From Oxyruncus cristatus (Eukaryota > Chordata > Aves > Passeriformes > Cotingidae): a DNA stretch of 64,000 nt. The notes under the pieces were generated by a model. That model saw only the letters and a list, made by a program, of their open reading frames with translations, did no database searches and was not told the origin of the DNA. A program made the translations under genes and the position numbers. Shown one piece after another: positions 23,426 to 33,235 of this stretch (position 1 is its first letter; each line of letters opens with the position of its first letter). The stretch lies in assembly GCA_013399855.1 (NCBI GenBank), contig VXAY01007401.1:399592-463591 (forward strand), given 5' to 3'.

Positions 23426-24511
23426 CTAAGATAACCTGGATTGCAAAGCTATCTTATCGGAGGCGCTGGTGGGAGCGTCTGCCAGGGTGGAGCAGGTGTT
23501 GAACCGGGAAGCCCTGCAGGACGTGGTGCCGGAGCTCTTCTTCTTGCGGTAGAAGTAGCTGCTGAGGTGGAACCAGAACTTGTCGTGGAGGGAGGCGTAG
23601 ATGAAAGGGTTGTAGCAGGCGGAGCTCATGGCAATCAGGTGGCACGAGACCTGGACGACGTTGACGTACCTCTTGTCCAGGATGGCGAACTCCTCGTCGA
23701 TGTCCCGGATGAAGTTGACCACCTGGAGAGGCAGCCAGCAGATGGCAAAACAGACCACGGAGACGGTGAGCACCCGGAAGGTCTTCTGCTTGGTCCTGGT
23801 CCACTTGTCCTGGCAGCGATAGGCAGCGCCCGGCACGTTCCTCCTGCGCAGGTGGTAGGTGATGGCACAGAAGGAGACGGACACCGCCAGCAGCGGGAGC
23901 ACGTAGGACAGGAGGAGCATCAGACACGAGTAGAGGAGCCGCTCCCTCTCCTCGTGCCTCCAGAACTCCTCGCAGATGATCATGTCGTGGCCGATGGCGT
24001 TGAGGTCCAGGTAGAGGGTGTGCAGTGACGTGGGGACGGAGGCCAGGATGGAGAGCAGCCAAATGCAGGCCACGAGGCACACGCAGGCCCTGCGGCCGAT
24101 CCGCCTGCGGATCGGATACGCCACCACCACGTAGCGGTCGATGGCGATGGCCGTGAGGGACAGCACGGACACGAACACGGTGGCAGCCTGCAGCAGGGCG
24201 ACAAAGTGGCACATGAACACGCCGAAGAGCCACCCCCGCGCCTCGAAGGCGTAGGACACGGTGAGGGGGACGCAGGCCAGGCACATGACGAAGTCGGCCA
24301 CCGCCAGGTTGCCGATCAGGAAGTTGGTGGTGCAGTGCAGCTTCTTGGTGAGAGCGATGAGCAGGATGAGGAAGAGGTTCCCGGCGCAGGCCACGGCCAC
24401 CAGTGTGGCGTAGAGCGGGATGAAGAGCGGCTTCAGCTCCAGGAGCAGGTCCAGGCCGGTGAACAGCAGTGCTGAGCTGTTGTGCCAGGACTCGTTGGGC
24501 AGCTGAGCCAT
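23426..24511 (-). CDS. PRLHR2: Prolactin-releasing-peptide receptor-like class A GPCR
   Basis: A 361-residue seven-helix receptor for an RF-amide-type peptide, by family. Seen: N-terminal glycosylation sites (NES, NSS); TM1 with GNLF; TM2 NLAVADFVMCLACVPLT; the PRLHR-like segment CVPLTVSYAFEARGW; DRYVV after TM3; CEEFW in extracellular loop 2; CWLPLQVVNF in TM6; SACYNPFIYA in TM7; a basic YRKKK tail. Human PRLHR has nearly the same CVPLT, AFEPRGW, CEEFW and SACYNPFIYA segments, but overall the match looks like a paralog, not the ortholog. The symbol follows the second receptor described in non-mammals and is tentative. ATG at 24,511-24,509 was chosen because a minus-strand acceptor (CCCCTCCAG) ends at 24,578, leaving a 66-nt 5' leader in this exon; an upstream frame to 24,673 would cross into the intron. 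I recall no gene at this place in human. Confidence 0.88.
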   Translation of the reverse strand: MAQLPNESWHNSSALLFTGLDLLLELKPLFIPLYATLVAVACAGNLFLILLIALTKKLHCTTNFLIGNLAVADFVMCLACVPLTVSYAFEARGWLFGVFMCHFVALLQAATVFVSVLSLTAIAIDRYVVVAYPIRRRIGRRACVCLVACIWLLSILASVPTSLHTLYLDLNAIGHDMIICEEFWRHEERERLLYSCLMLLLSYVLPLLAVSVSFCAITYHLRRRNVPGAAYRCQDKWTRTKQKTFRVLTVSVVCFAICWLPLQVVNFIRDIDEEFAILDKRYVNVVQVSCHLIAMSSACYNPFIYASLHDKFWFHLSSYFYRKKKSSGTTSCRASRFNTCSTLADAPTSASDKIALQSRLS

Positions 24512-24577
24512 GGGAGCCGCTGTGGCCAGTGTGGCTTCTCCACACCTTGCAGTCAAGCAGAGTTGATCCTGTGAGCC
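24512..24577 (-). other. PRLHR2: 5' UTR part of the GPCR coding exon
   Basis: Lies between the minus-strand acceptor at 24,580-24,578 and the ATG at 24,511. Confidence 0.5.
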
Positions 24578-25599
24578 CTGGAGGGGAGAGAAACACGTGT
24601 GAGTTGAACTTCTGGGCAGAAGAAGCCGTCCCCAGCGTCCAGGTCCTCCTGCACAGTCCCCGGTACAGAGCAAGTTGGGAAGCTGGCTGTGAAATGGTTA
24701 ATCAGCCAGCCCAGGTCTGCGGGGAGCTGCCAGTTTGGGGCAGCAGGACCGGGAAAGCAGCTCCGGAAGCCTCGTGGAGAGTGAGCTGGGAGCTGTGCTG
24801 CCATAAGGCAGAAATAAAAGGCACTCCTGCATTTCTTGCTTTTCATTTACCCCAGCTCATTCCACGCCGATCCACCAGCCCCCGCCCACCCGGCTGGGCA
24901 GGACGGTCCTTTCCATCCCCTGCGCTCCCACGTCTCTCCCTGCCAGCCCACCCCACCATTCCCCCAGCCCGAGGGGTTATTTCACCCCCTTGGTTATTTC
25001 TCCACCACCCAGGGAACTGCAGCTTCTCCTGTCTTTGCCTGTTGCAGCTGATCTGGGAGGGAGGGAAGAAGGGAGTGCCTGGCTCCCTGGGAACCTCCAC
25101 AAACCCTCTCACAGAAGCGTAGAGGGGATGAGGTCAAATATATTCCAGCAGAAGGTGTATGGAAATGAAGAATTCCCCTCCAGGACGCTTCTCTTAGACC
25201 CCATGCTGTCAAAATTAATGTTTCATTCCCCTCACCAAGATCTGAACAGTCTTTTTCCCCCCAGTGGAGAGTCAAACCAGCATTAATTAAGTAACCCCTG
25301 TAATTAACCGAGGGATATTGTGGTTTTCTGCACCCCGGCTGCACACGCAGAGCGCACGCTGTGGTATCACTAGTCCGGGTCCCCGTGCCCTGCCCGGGGC
25401 AGGAACACAGAATTCATCCGGAAACTTGCAGCCGAGGAGCCAAAACGCTCATTAACTTAGAGAACGAATATTCTGAAGCTCAGCTGAACTCTTTAATTCT
25501 GCTTCACGCCCCCGCAGAAGTCGAACCAGCCCTTCTGTTCTTCGCCAGGGTCCCGCTCCCACTCCGGTAAAGGCTGAACCCCGCGGCTCCGGGCTGGGT

Positions 25600-26210
25600 T
25601 TTGGGGGATCCCTGGGACCCCTCTGTCCCGGCCCCGGTCCCGGAGCGCTCTTACCTGCCGGGGGTCCGGGGTGCTCCGGGCTGGGAGCCGCCCGCTGCCC
25701 GCCGCTCTTCCCGTGAGGATGAGGAGGAGCGTTCCCTTCGCGGGGTGTTGTTCACCGGGAGGCTCCGGCACCGCCGCTCTCAGCCGGGTTCATGTGTTAA
25801 TGGGGTTTTTTTGTCTTGCGTTGTCTTTTTTTATTTCGCTTTTTTTTTTTTTTTTTTTTTTTCCCGCCTTTTGGGCCTTTCNTTTTTTTCCGCGCTGTCT
25901 GAGCCTTTCGGTCCCGGAGGAACAGGACGTTCCCACCCACGGCTCTCGGTGCTGCAGGTACCGGGGGGGACGCGCAGATCCCTCCGCTCCGCATCGCGGC
26001 TGGAGCCGCGTCCCGCCCCCCGGCCCGGCGGGGAGCCCCGGGGGCGCTGCGGGGCCGCATCCAGGACATTCCCCGGGCTGGAAAGGAGGGGAAGGCGCGG
26101 GAGGGACGGGAAGGCCGCAGGGACCGCGCGGCGCTCCCGGGGGTCGGCAGCGACCGCCCCGTCGGGGGATCCCGGGGGCGAAGGAAAAGGGGGGAAAGTG
26201 GCTGTGGGGC
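25600..26210. promoter_or_regulatory. CpG island, probable GPCR promoter and 5' exon
   Basis: Dense CpG sequence far from any other gene start. A strong minus-strand donor (CCGGCAG|GTAAGAGCG) places an exon end at 25,655, which pairs with the acceptor at 24,578 to give a 1.08-kb intron in the GPCR 5' UTR. A poly-T run and one N (25,882) interrupt the island. A plus-strand transcript from here is also possible. Confidence 0.5.
25838..25862. repeat. Poly(T) tract in the CpG island
   Basis: About 25 consecutive T, with an ambiguous base (N) shortly after, at 25,882. Confidence 0.95.
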
Positions 26211-27357
26211 GAGGGCAGGGTGGGCTGAGAGTGGTCCAGCCATTGGGAATTGCCCCAGATGAGAACGGGAACCAGGGCTGGCCACTGTTGGTCATTTTTA
26301 GCTCTTTTCTTTTTTCCGTTGAAGGAAACCCGAACCTTTGCTTCTCCACAGGAATCTCTTTGAAGTCTGAGGCACCAATTCCCATTTTCCCTGGGATAAG
26401 TGTGCAGTCCGGGGCTAAATGCATTTTTACCATGGGCAGTACCTGGCTCCTGATCCAGAGCCGGTCGCTGCACGTCAGCTCCATTTTCTTTAGAAGCCTC
26501 TGATTCCACGTGCAAGATTTCTTCATCTTTTCCCTCATATCTGACTTAAATAAGGGAAAATTAAAAATACTCATCATCCATCGGTATTTTTTGGGAGGTA
26601 AGAGGGGTGGAAATTGTCAGAGCAGTCACTGAAGTTCTGCAAAGTTGAGAGTTTTGGTGCGAGGCGGTGATTAATTCATCCCAGTCTGATGGAGCTGATT
26701 ATTAAAGCTGCCCGAGCTGAGCCAGAGGCTCGTCCCTGTCAAATAATCAGCAGGAAAAAAACCCATCTTTGTCTCCGTATCAGCGCCTGGCGAGAGCTGC
26801 TGTTAATTTTAAAGAGCAGAACAATCAGACAAGGAGAGCCAGAGGCTGGTTTGGGAGGAGAGCTGGGCTCTGGAGCTGCCAGCAGGATGAGGAACCGCTG
26901 GGTGCCTGGGACAGGGCACGTGCACCCTGAGGCAGCCGCAGGCTCTGTCCCTACACAGCTGTGCCATGGCCAGAGTGACCTGGCTGCAGCACTGGGAGCT
27001 CTTCCCTCTGCACAGGCTTATCCTGGAAAAACCTTCTTTGACCTAATCTTTGCTGCTTCCAGATCCCGCAGGAAAAGGCACTCTTATTCCCAAAGCTCGG
27101 ATGCCCCGCACCAGGGTCCTGGCTCAGGGGTACAAGAATGGGTTGGAAAGCTGCAGCCCACCCTGATGGTTCCCAGCTGGAGATGCTGGAAGCATCCCAG
27201 TGTTCCTCCCCCCCTGTACAGATGATTGTCAGGAATCAGTTGGCTGTGATTTTATCCTTTGCTTTGTCACCAGGGTGGCTTTCAGAAGGAACCGCAGGTT
27301 TTCCTAACCCAGATCCTTGAGAGCTTGTCAGTTCCAAAGCAGGATGGGATATTTAAT

Positions 27358-27500
27358 GGCCATGAGCTGAAGGGGGGAAGGTTTAGATGGGATATTGGGA
27401 AGAAATTGTTCCCTGTGAAGGTGGTGAGGTCCTGGCACAGGTTGCCCTGAGAAGCTGTGGCTGCCCCAGGATCCCTGGAAGTGTCCAAGGCCCCGGCAGG
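27358..27500 (+). mobile_element. CR1 LINE 3' fragment
   Basis: Sense CR1: 'ggtttagatgggatattggg', 'gaggtcctggcacaggttgc', 'gagaagctgtggctgcccca', 'ccctggaagtgtccaaggcc'. The terminus is missing. Confidence 0.9.
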
Positions 27501-27807
27501 CTGGGGCTGTGTCACCACGCCGGGGTGATCCCAGTCTCCGTGGGGGCACAGAAATGCAGTTTCCTGCAGAAAAAAAAGGTAAAAAACATTGTCTTTAACA
27601 GGTACAAAGAGGAGAGGGGGCTGATGTTTCCCTTGTGATTGCTCATTTCTCACGCCTGGGAAATCGTGCCCTGTGTCTTGCCGGGCAGGTCTGTGCTTGC
27701 GCCTCGTGGGCTGGACGTGATGCTTCCAGACGCCCCTGCTGCAGACCTGTCTGCACTGACTGAGAATTGGCCTTTTTCTGTCACTGATGGCTCTTTTGGG
27801 TTAAATT

Positions 27808-27975
27808 GTTAAAAACCAGGCTGCCCAGGGTGGTGGTGGAGTCACCAGCCCTGGGAGGGATCTAAAGGCTGTGTGGATGTGGCGCCTGGGGACACGGTTT
27901 AGTGGTGGCCTTGGCAGTGCTGGGGTTGGACTGGATGATCTCAGAGGGCTTTTCCAACCTAAATGGTTCTGTGAC
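27808..27975 (+). mobile_element. CR1 LINE 3'-end fragment, different subfamily
   Basis: 'ggctgcccagggtggtggtg', 'gagtcaccagccctgggagg', 'ggacacggtttagtggtggc', 'cttggcagtgctggggttgg', ending in 'ttccaacctaaatggttctg'. The same subfamily tail recurs at 43,250-43,332. Confidence 0.9.
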
Positions 27976-29220
27976 CTTCCTCTGTGGGAATTATTTCCAC
28001 ACATGGGAAGGCTGGCGTTGCTGTGGGTGGGAGCAAAAACCAACCCTAGTGAGGCTGCTGGTCATACCCAAAGTTTGAGTTTGCTTTTCCTAAAATAAAC
28101 CACTTTGCTTGGAGGTAAAGTCCTTGCTACTCAAACCATGTGTGGCATCACCAATTCCAACAACACTGCTCGGACACACCACACTGCTTTTCACAGTTTC
28201 AGTGACCTTGTAAAGAAGTTTTTGAGGTTTTTTTAATGATGATTTAACTATAGACCCACCGCAAGCCTGTATTTCATATTATCATTTAATGATCTATAAT
28301 TAGAGTTATATAATTCTATTTATTATATATGGGAGGCGGGAAAAAAGCTCTAAGGAATGAATTAACTTAAGGGAATTATTGTTTACTCCTTGCAATGATC
28401 AGCTGGATTGGTTTTCTTTTGCCCTACGTGTTTCCACAGAGCAGGTCAGAGAATCCTGGAACGGGTATGAGTTTTACAAACGAAATGGTTAAGAGCTGCT
28501 CCCCTCAGGTCCTTTCTCCAAAGGAAATGCTCGGTGACGTGGATCAGGAGTTCCTTCAGGTACAGTTCTTTTGGATGCACTTCCTTCTCGGGTACCTTCA
28601 GGAATGTATAAAATAACACAAACCGTCCAGAGGTGACCGGGAGAGCAGCAGCACCATTTACGCACAGAGACAGGAAACTGGGAAGGTCTAGCAAGAATTT
28701 ACTCTTAAAAATGTATTTCCAATCAAGTACATAACAAACACGGGATGAATGTGTGGTGTGGACAAACCCCTAGAGCCACAATTTCTCTTCAGGAGCTCTG
28801 ACAGGCGTGTGCTGCTTCCCTCTACCGACCCCCAGTGTCGGCGCCGAGGTGGAACACACGGACCAACCAAAAATCAGCACGGAATTACAGATTCTTTGAT
28901 TAGTAAAGGGAAATAACCCTCTGCAGAGCTAAACGGGGTAAAAGACCCCAACTAAATACTAAATATACTTCAATTCAGAGAATTCTATGCAAGTCTGTGA
29001 TGAAAACAAGCTGTTCGTGGCCTCCCCGGTTATCGCTCTTGGTTTCTTGATACAGAATCTCAGCTGATCCTCTTTGGGAGAAGCTGAAGGGATAAAGAAC
29101 AGGTACAAAATGACAAAGAGAGGAAAAATACTCCCCCTCCAGTCTATAATAGAGAGTTTGGGCAATAAAGTAGGGGTATTAGGGAATGTGAAATAGGTAC
29201 AACATCAATGACACCATCCA

Positions 29221-29226
29221 TTTATT
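29221..29226 (-). terminator. CCDC32: Poly(A) signal for CCDC32
   Basis: TTTATT on plus reads AATAAA on minus, ~560 nt past the CCDC32 stop codon. Confidence 0.5.
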
Positions 29227-29781
29227 GACTGCAGTGAGAGCTTCCTTCAGGGTCCCACATTCACAGGGGTGAAAAGGATCTGTCTTCCTCCAGGCACAGC
29301 CCAGGGCCAACTCGGACTGAAACAGGGAAGATCTGGAGAAAACACCCCAGTGGACTTGGCAGGAGAGTTAAAAAATGCCCCAGTGAGTAATAAACAGGAA
29401 GAGGACAGGAAGAAGTGGTTGCTCTGCTCTGCTCTAGACCGTGGTGTTTTCTGATCCCTCTCAACAACTGCTTTGTTTTTTTGTTTAATGTGTCTCCTTG
29501 TGGATTCCAAACAATGCACATCCAGGCTGGAATGATGAGGTGGCTGCAGGCTGGGAGAAGACCAGAGTGGGGTTTCACTTCAGCTGTGTCACAGGCGCTC
29601 CCTCTTGTCCTTACCAATGTCAGTCACTGTCTCTGGAGCTCCAGAGCTGAAACTTTGTGTGCTGGGGGGTTCTTTTTGCTTCTTAAACCACTGATAATTT
29701 GCTCTGCGCCCTCCTCCCTGTTACCACTACGGCTGGGAACAACTTCCTGAGGGCTGGGGCAAGAGGCAGCTCTGGGGGCCC
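29227..29781 (-). other. CCDC32: CCDC32 3' UTR
   Basis: Non-coding sequence between the CCDC32 stop and the AATAAA at 29,226-29,221 on the minus strand. Confidence 0.45.
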
Positions 29782-32583
29782 TCACTGCTCCGCAGCCGGA
29801 GGCTCTTCCTCATTCCCCTGCTTCTCCGGCTGCGGCTCCGGCGGGATGAGGCACTGCACCTCCTCGGAGCTGATGGCCACCTTGTCAGGCTGCAGCCAGC
29901 GCTTCAGGTGCTCCAGAGTGCTGGGGGGACAGAGAGACACACACTGAGACCAGGCAGCAACAAAGCCTCGCAGGAACGCGCGGAAGGAGCGGCGGGAAAA
30001 GCCTCCACAGGTAATTCCCGCCCCTCTGTGGGTATTCCTGTTCCCACAGGTGAGGTCTAGCGCTGCATTGATCCATATCCCAGAGGAGCAGGCAGAATCT
30101 GGCATTCTACAAAGCCATTCTGCTGCAGTTGGGCTTTATACACTCCGGTTAGACAAGTTTTATGCTCTGGTTTTTCTCGGTGTAAAGGATTCTTTTCAGC
30201 CTTTACATACTTGGAAGTTCTCTGTCTCTGATGCCAAAGATTCCAGATCAATCAAACTGCCAGAGGGCAGGATTAGATGGGATATTGGGAAGAAATCCCT
30301 CCTGAGGGTGAGGAGGCCCTGGCACAGGTTGCCCAGAGAAGCTGTGGCTGCCCCTGGATCCCTGACAGTGTCCAAGGCCAGGTTGGACGGGGGTTGGAGC
30401 AACCTGGGCTAGTGGAAGGTGTCCCTGCCCATGGCAGGGCATGGAATGAGATGGCCTTTTAGGTCCCTTCCAACCCAAACCATTCCATGCACTTCCAGCT
30501 TTCTGGGCTGGAAGAAAAAAAACTTTGTGTTCAAACCAACCAAGCCCCCAACTGCCCCTTTGTGATGAAGATCTGGAAACACAGGGGACAAGGGAAGGCC
30601 ACAAAACCAAAGCAGGAAGCACATCTATAATTGTGTGAGTGTTAATAACATCAGAAGGCTAAAGAACACACATAACCCTGAAAATCCAATAACATAATTC
30701 CGTGTGCCTAAAAGTTAAGGCTTGTTTAACTGCACTGGCGGGTGACACTCAAAACTTCAGCACCATCCAGAAGTGATCTCTAACTTCAAATTCTAGGGAC
30801 TAAAATTCTTTCATGGACAACATCCCCAGCTTTTAAAAACTGTAGAAAGAGCACATAAAGGCTTGGTTTTAAATATAAACCCCACTGAAGTGAAGTGGCC
30901 ACAGTGAGACTCTGAAACCTCCTTGTAAACACATGATTTCTCATAGTTAACTCCCACACTGGCTTAAGTAGATTTTCTGCAAGGGAGAGATTGTCAGCCA
31001 GAAGCAATCATGGAAAATGTCAGCTGAGAAAGGAGGAATTTGGAAGAGCGTTCCAAGTGATTGGGAATGGGAGACTGCTGAGGGAAGAGGGCTCTCATCT
31101 TAATTCCTTCATCATCCACGAGAGGGTAATGGGTGGGAGAGCAGAAGCACCGTAAGGGAGGCATGGAGGGGAAATCTCATCCCGGGACTGGCACCAACCC
31201 TGTCATGACCCCAGATCCCAACCTGAGACACATGGGACATTCCTTCCTCTGCTCCATTCCTTCCCTACCCCACGTGCTCCGTGTGCTCCCTCTGGCCCAA
31301 CCCGAGCGGGCATTCCCAAAATCCTTCAGAAAGCCCGTGGCAGCCTCTCGGAGCTGCAGGGAGGTGGTATTTCCGTGTAATGCCCTGACAAAACCTTACT
31401 CTGGGTTTTAAGAGGTGAGCTGTGGTCCCTCCTCCCCAGCTCGCTCGTTACCTCTCGTCAGCATCGTGGCCCTCCACGTAACATTCCGCCTCAAACTTCT
31501 CCTGCAGGAACCTGTCCCAGCATTCCTTCTTGGCCTGGGACAGCGTGCGCAGCATGTCCTTGGAGGTCACCTCCTGGGACAAGCCCTTGATCCTCATCAG
31601 TCTTCTCTCTGTGAAGAGATGAGGGGTCTTTATTTAATTTTTGCTGGGCTTTCGTTTTGGTTTTTTTTTCCTGAAAGGGAAGAAGAGAAGGATCTGGACT
31701 TCTGTGCCAAAAAAAGCAAGTTAAATTAACTTTTCAAAGCTAATGTCTATTTTAAAAGTCATTTCCACCCCTGTATTTCAAGCCTGCATGATTCTGCTTC
31801 TTACGTATAGACAGGATGGTATTTTTAGGTGATGCTTCTGAAGGAAATAAGGTTTATGCAATGAGGTAACTCTGCCCATTTTGGATTTTAATAACTTGCA
31901 CAGTTACTGCTCAGTTTCCACGAAATCACACAGGAGGGCACAGAACTCGCAGGCACCGAGTTCCCGTAATTTTCATGGAAATTGGAATATAAATCACACT
32001 CATTGCACTGCTTACTGCGCTGTAAAACAGCAGTGAAGGCAAGATGGAAGCTTTAGCAGAAATAAAAGCTTCAAGAGCCACTTCTGCCACCCCTTCCTCC
32101 TGCCCTGTTGCTGTGTGCAGCCTCTGACTTACTGGGGGGAGGAGGGTAAGGCCCAAATTTTTTAGCTTTTACGTGACAAAAAGTTGCTTTCTGTGGCAAA
32201 GCTGAAGAATCTCTGAGCGATCTTCACATTTGCTGCAAGTGCAGTGGGGGAAAGGAGTCAGATTATCCGTGAAATGGTTGGGGGACCTTCTGACCAGGGC
32301 ACTGCCACGCAGACAGAGGTGTCCCCAGGCCCCTCAGCGGCGGGAGACGCTCACCCAGGGATGCCAGGTACACCTCGGAGTCGTTCAGGGGTGCCCAGGG
32401 CTTCAGGCTGGGGCGGGAAGAGCCACCGGATCCGCTGCCCTGGGCGTAGGAGTCCATGAAGGAGTCTGTGAAGGCATCGCCGCTGTCCTTGAGCTCGGCG
32501 TGGGGCAGACAGGAGCAGATCTCGGCCCAGAGGTCCTCGCTGGACCGGGGCACCACGGAGTCCGCGCTCTCCATCATCCTCAT
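29782..32583 (-). CDS. CCDC32: Coiled-coil domain-containing protein 32 (AP2 assembly factor)
   Basis: A small cytosolic protein that binds AP2 subunits and helps clathrin adaptor assembly; human loss causes a craniofacial/neurodevelopmental syndrome. Three coding exons on the minus strand: 32,583-32,355, 31,608-31,452, 29,920-29,782. They total 525 nt, or 174 residues (human 185). Phases fit (1, then 2) and all donors and acceptors are GT/AG. Matching segments are ESADS at the start, DLWAEICSCLP, PWAPLNDSEVYLASL, IKGLSQEVTSKDMLRTL, KKECWDRFLQEK, LEHLKRWLQPDKVA and the final AAEQ. The ATG at 32,583-32,581 is the first of three nearby Met codons (MRMMESADS) and aligns with the human start MKMFESADS. 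A 5' non-coding exon probably ends at 32,922 or 32,936. An ATG further upstream in the same frame is behind the acceptor at 32,594-32,593 and is intronic. Confidence 0.95.
30262..30490 (+). mobile_element. CR1 LINE 3'-end fragment in a CCDC32 intron
   Basis: Sense CR1: 'aggattagatgggatattgg', 'ggcacaggttgcccagagaa', 'gtccaaggccaggttggacg', 'ctgcccatggcagggcatgg', 'cttccaacccaaaccattcc'. It is antisense to CCDC32. Confidence 0.95.
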
Positions 32584-32779
32584 CCTGGAGCCCTGGGATG
32601 GGGGAATAAACGGTGAGCACCGAGAAGAACCCCCCCCCGCCAAGGCCTCCCTCGTCGGCCTCCCTCGGCCCAAAGCCCATCGGCGGGCGTTTCAGGGAAT
32701 TCTCATCCCACCGGGAAGCCTGGCCGCCCTCCGGGAAGCGGTGACACGCTCCAGGGTGTCGCACCCAGGGAGCCCGCCC

Positions 32780-33135
32780 TGGGGGACAGATGGGTGGTTC
32801 CCCCCGCCGGCCCCGCACCCCCTCCCGCCCCTCCCCCCAGAGCGCCGTGTCCCCGCCGCTTCCCGGACCGGGAAGGGGCCGCGGAGGGGCCGCGGAGGGG
32901 CCGGGCCGGTCCCGCGCTCACCGCACCGCGCTCACGGGAAGCCGCCGCAGCTTCACCGCGCGCGTCACCAGCGCCCGGCGCTGACCAATCGCCGCGCGCC
33001 CCCGGCAGGGACAAGACGCCCATTGGTCCGGAGCGCGGGGAATCGGCAGCGCGGGCGGGGCGCGCTGACGCCGCCGCGGCGCCATGTTGGAGAAGGGCGG
33101 AAGTTGTCCCGGGCGGCGCAGGTGAGCCTGTGTCA
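32780..33135. promoter_or_regulatory. Bidirectional CpG-island promoter of CCDC32 and the PCMT1-like gene
   Basis: The two genes diverge with non-coding first exons only about 150 bp apart. The island has CCAAT at 32,985-32,989 and its inverse ATTGG at 33,022-33,026, one facing each gene. It also has a YY1-like GCCATGTTGG at 33,081-33,090 and an ETS-type CGGAAG at 33,098-33,103. Candidate CCDC32 donors on the minus strand are at 32,921/32,920 and 32,935/32,934. Confidence 0.75.
33085..33121 (+). other. PCMTL: 5' non-coding exon of the PCMT1-like gene (3' boundary)
   Basis: The exon ends at 33,121 before GTGAGC; its true start is unknown. It may contain an ATG at 33,084, which opens a ~63-codon frame overlapping the main start and stopping in exon 3. 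Confidence 0.5.
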
Positions 33136-33235
33136 CATTCCCAGCGGTTTGGTGAGGGCGGGATAGCGGGAAACGGGGAGTTTCGGGGTGGCTCTGAACC
33201 CCCTTCTCTCCACAGGCCGCTGCCGTGCCCGTGGG

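Larger units (their letters stand above)
26230..29200. other. Intergenic sequence between GPCR 5' end and CCDC32 3' end
   Basis: No gene recognised. A 178-codon plus-strand frame at 26,689-27,225 has no familiar domain and no supporting context. Two CR1 tails are present, and an AT-rich segment lies near 28,230-28,340. Confidence 0.5.

Noticed and set aside
23454..24596. Second long minus-strand frame (380 codons) overlapping the GPCR, and plus-strand frames at 23,441-24,475
   Set aside because: Other-frame shadows of the receptor exon; Arg/Pro/His-rich nonsense composition.
25790..26577. Several overlapping ~240-codon frames in the CpG island at 25,600-26,577
   Set aside because: All cross the poly-T tract or N and are proline/arginine-rich, as expected from GC-rich non-coding DNA.
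26689..27225. 178-codon plus-strand frame
   Set aside because: No domain or homolog recognised, no splice or promoter support; length is possible by chance.
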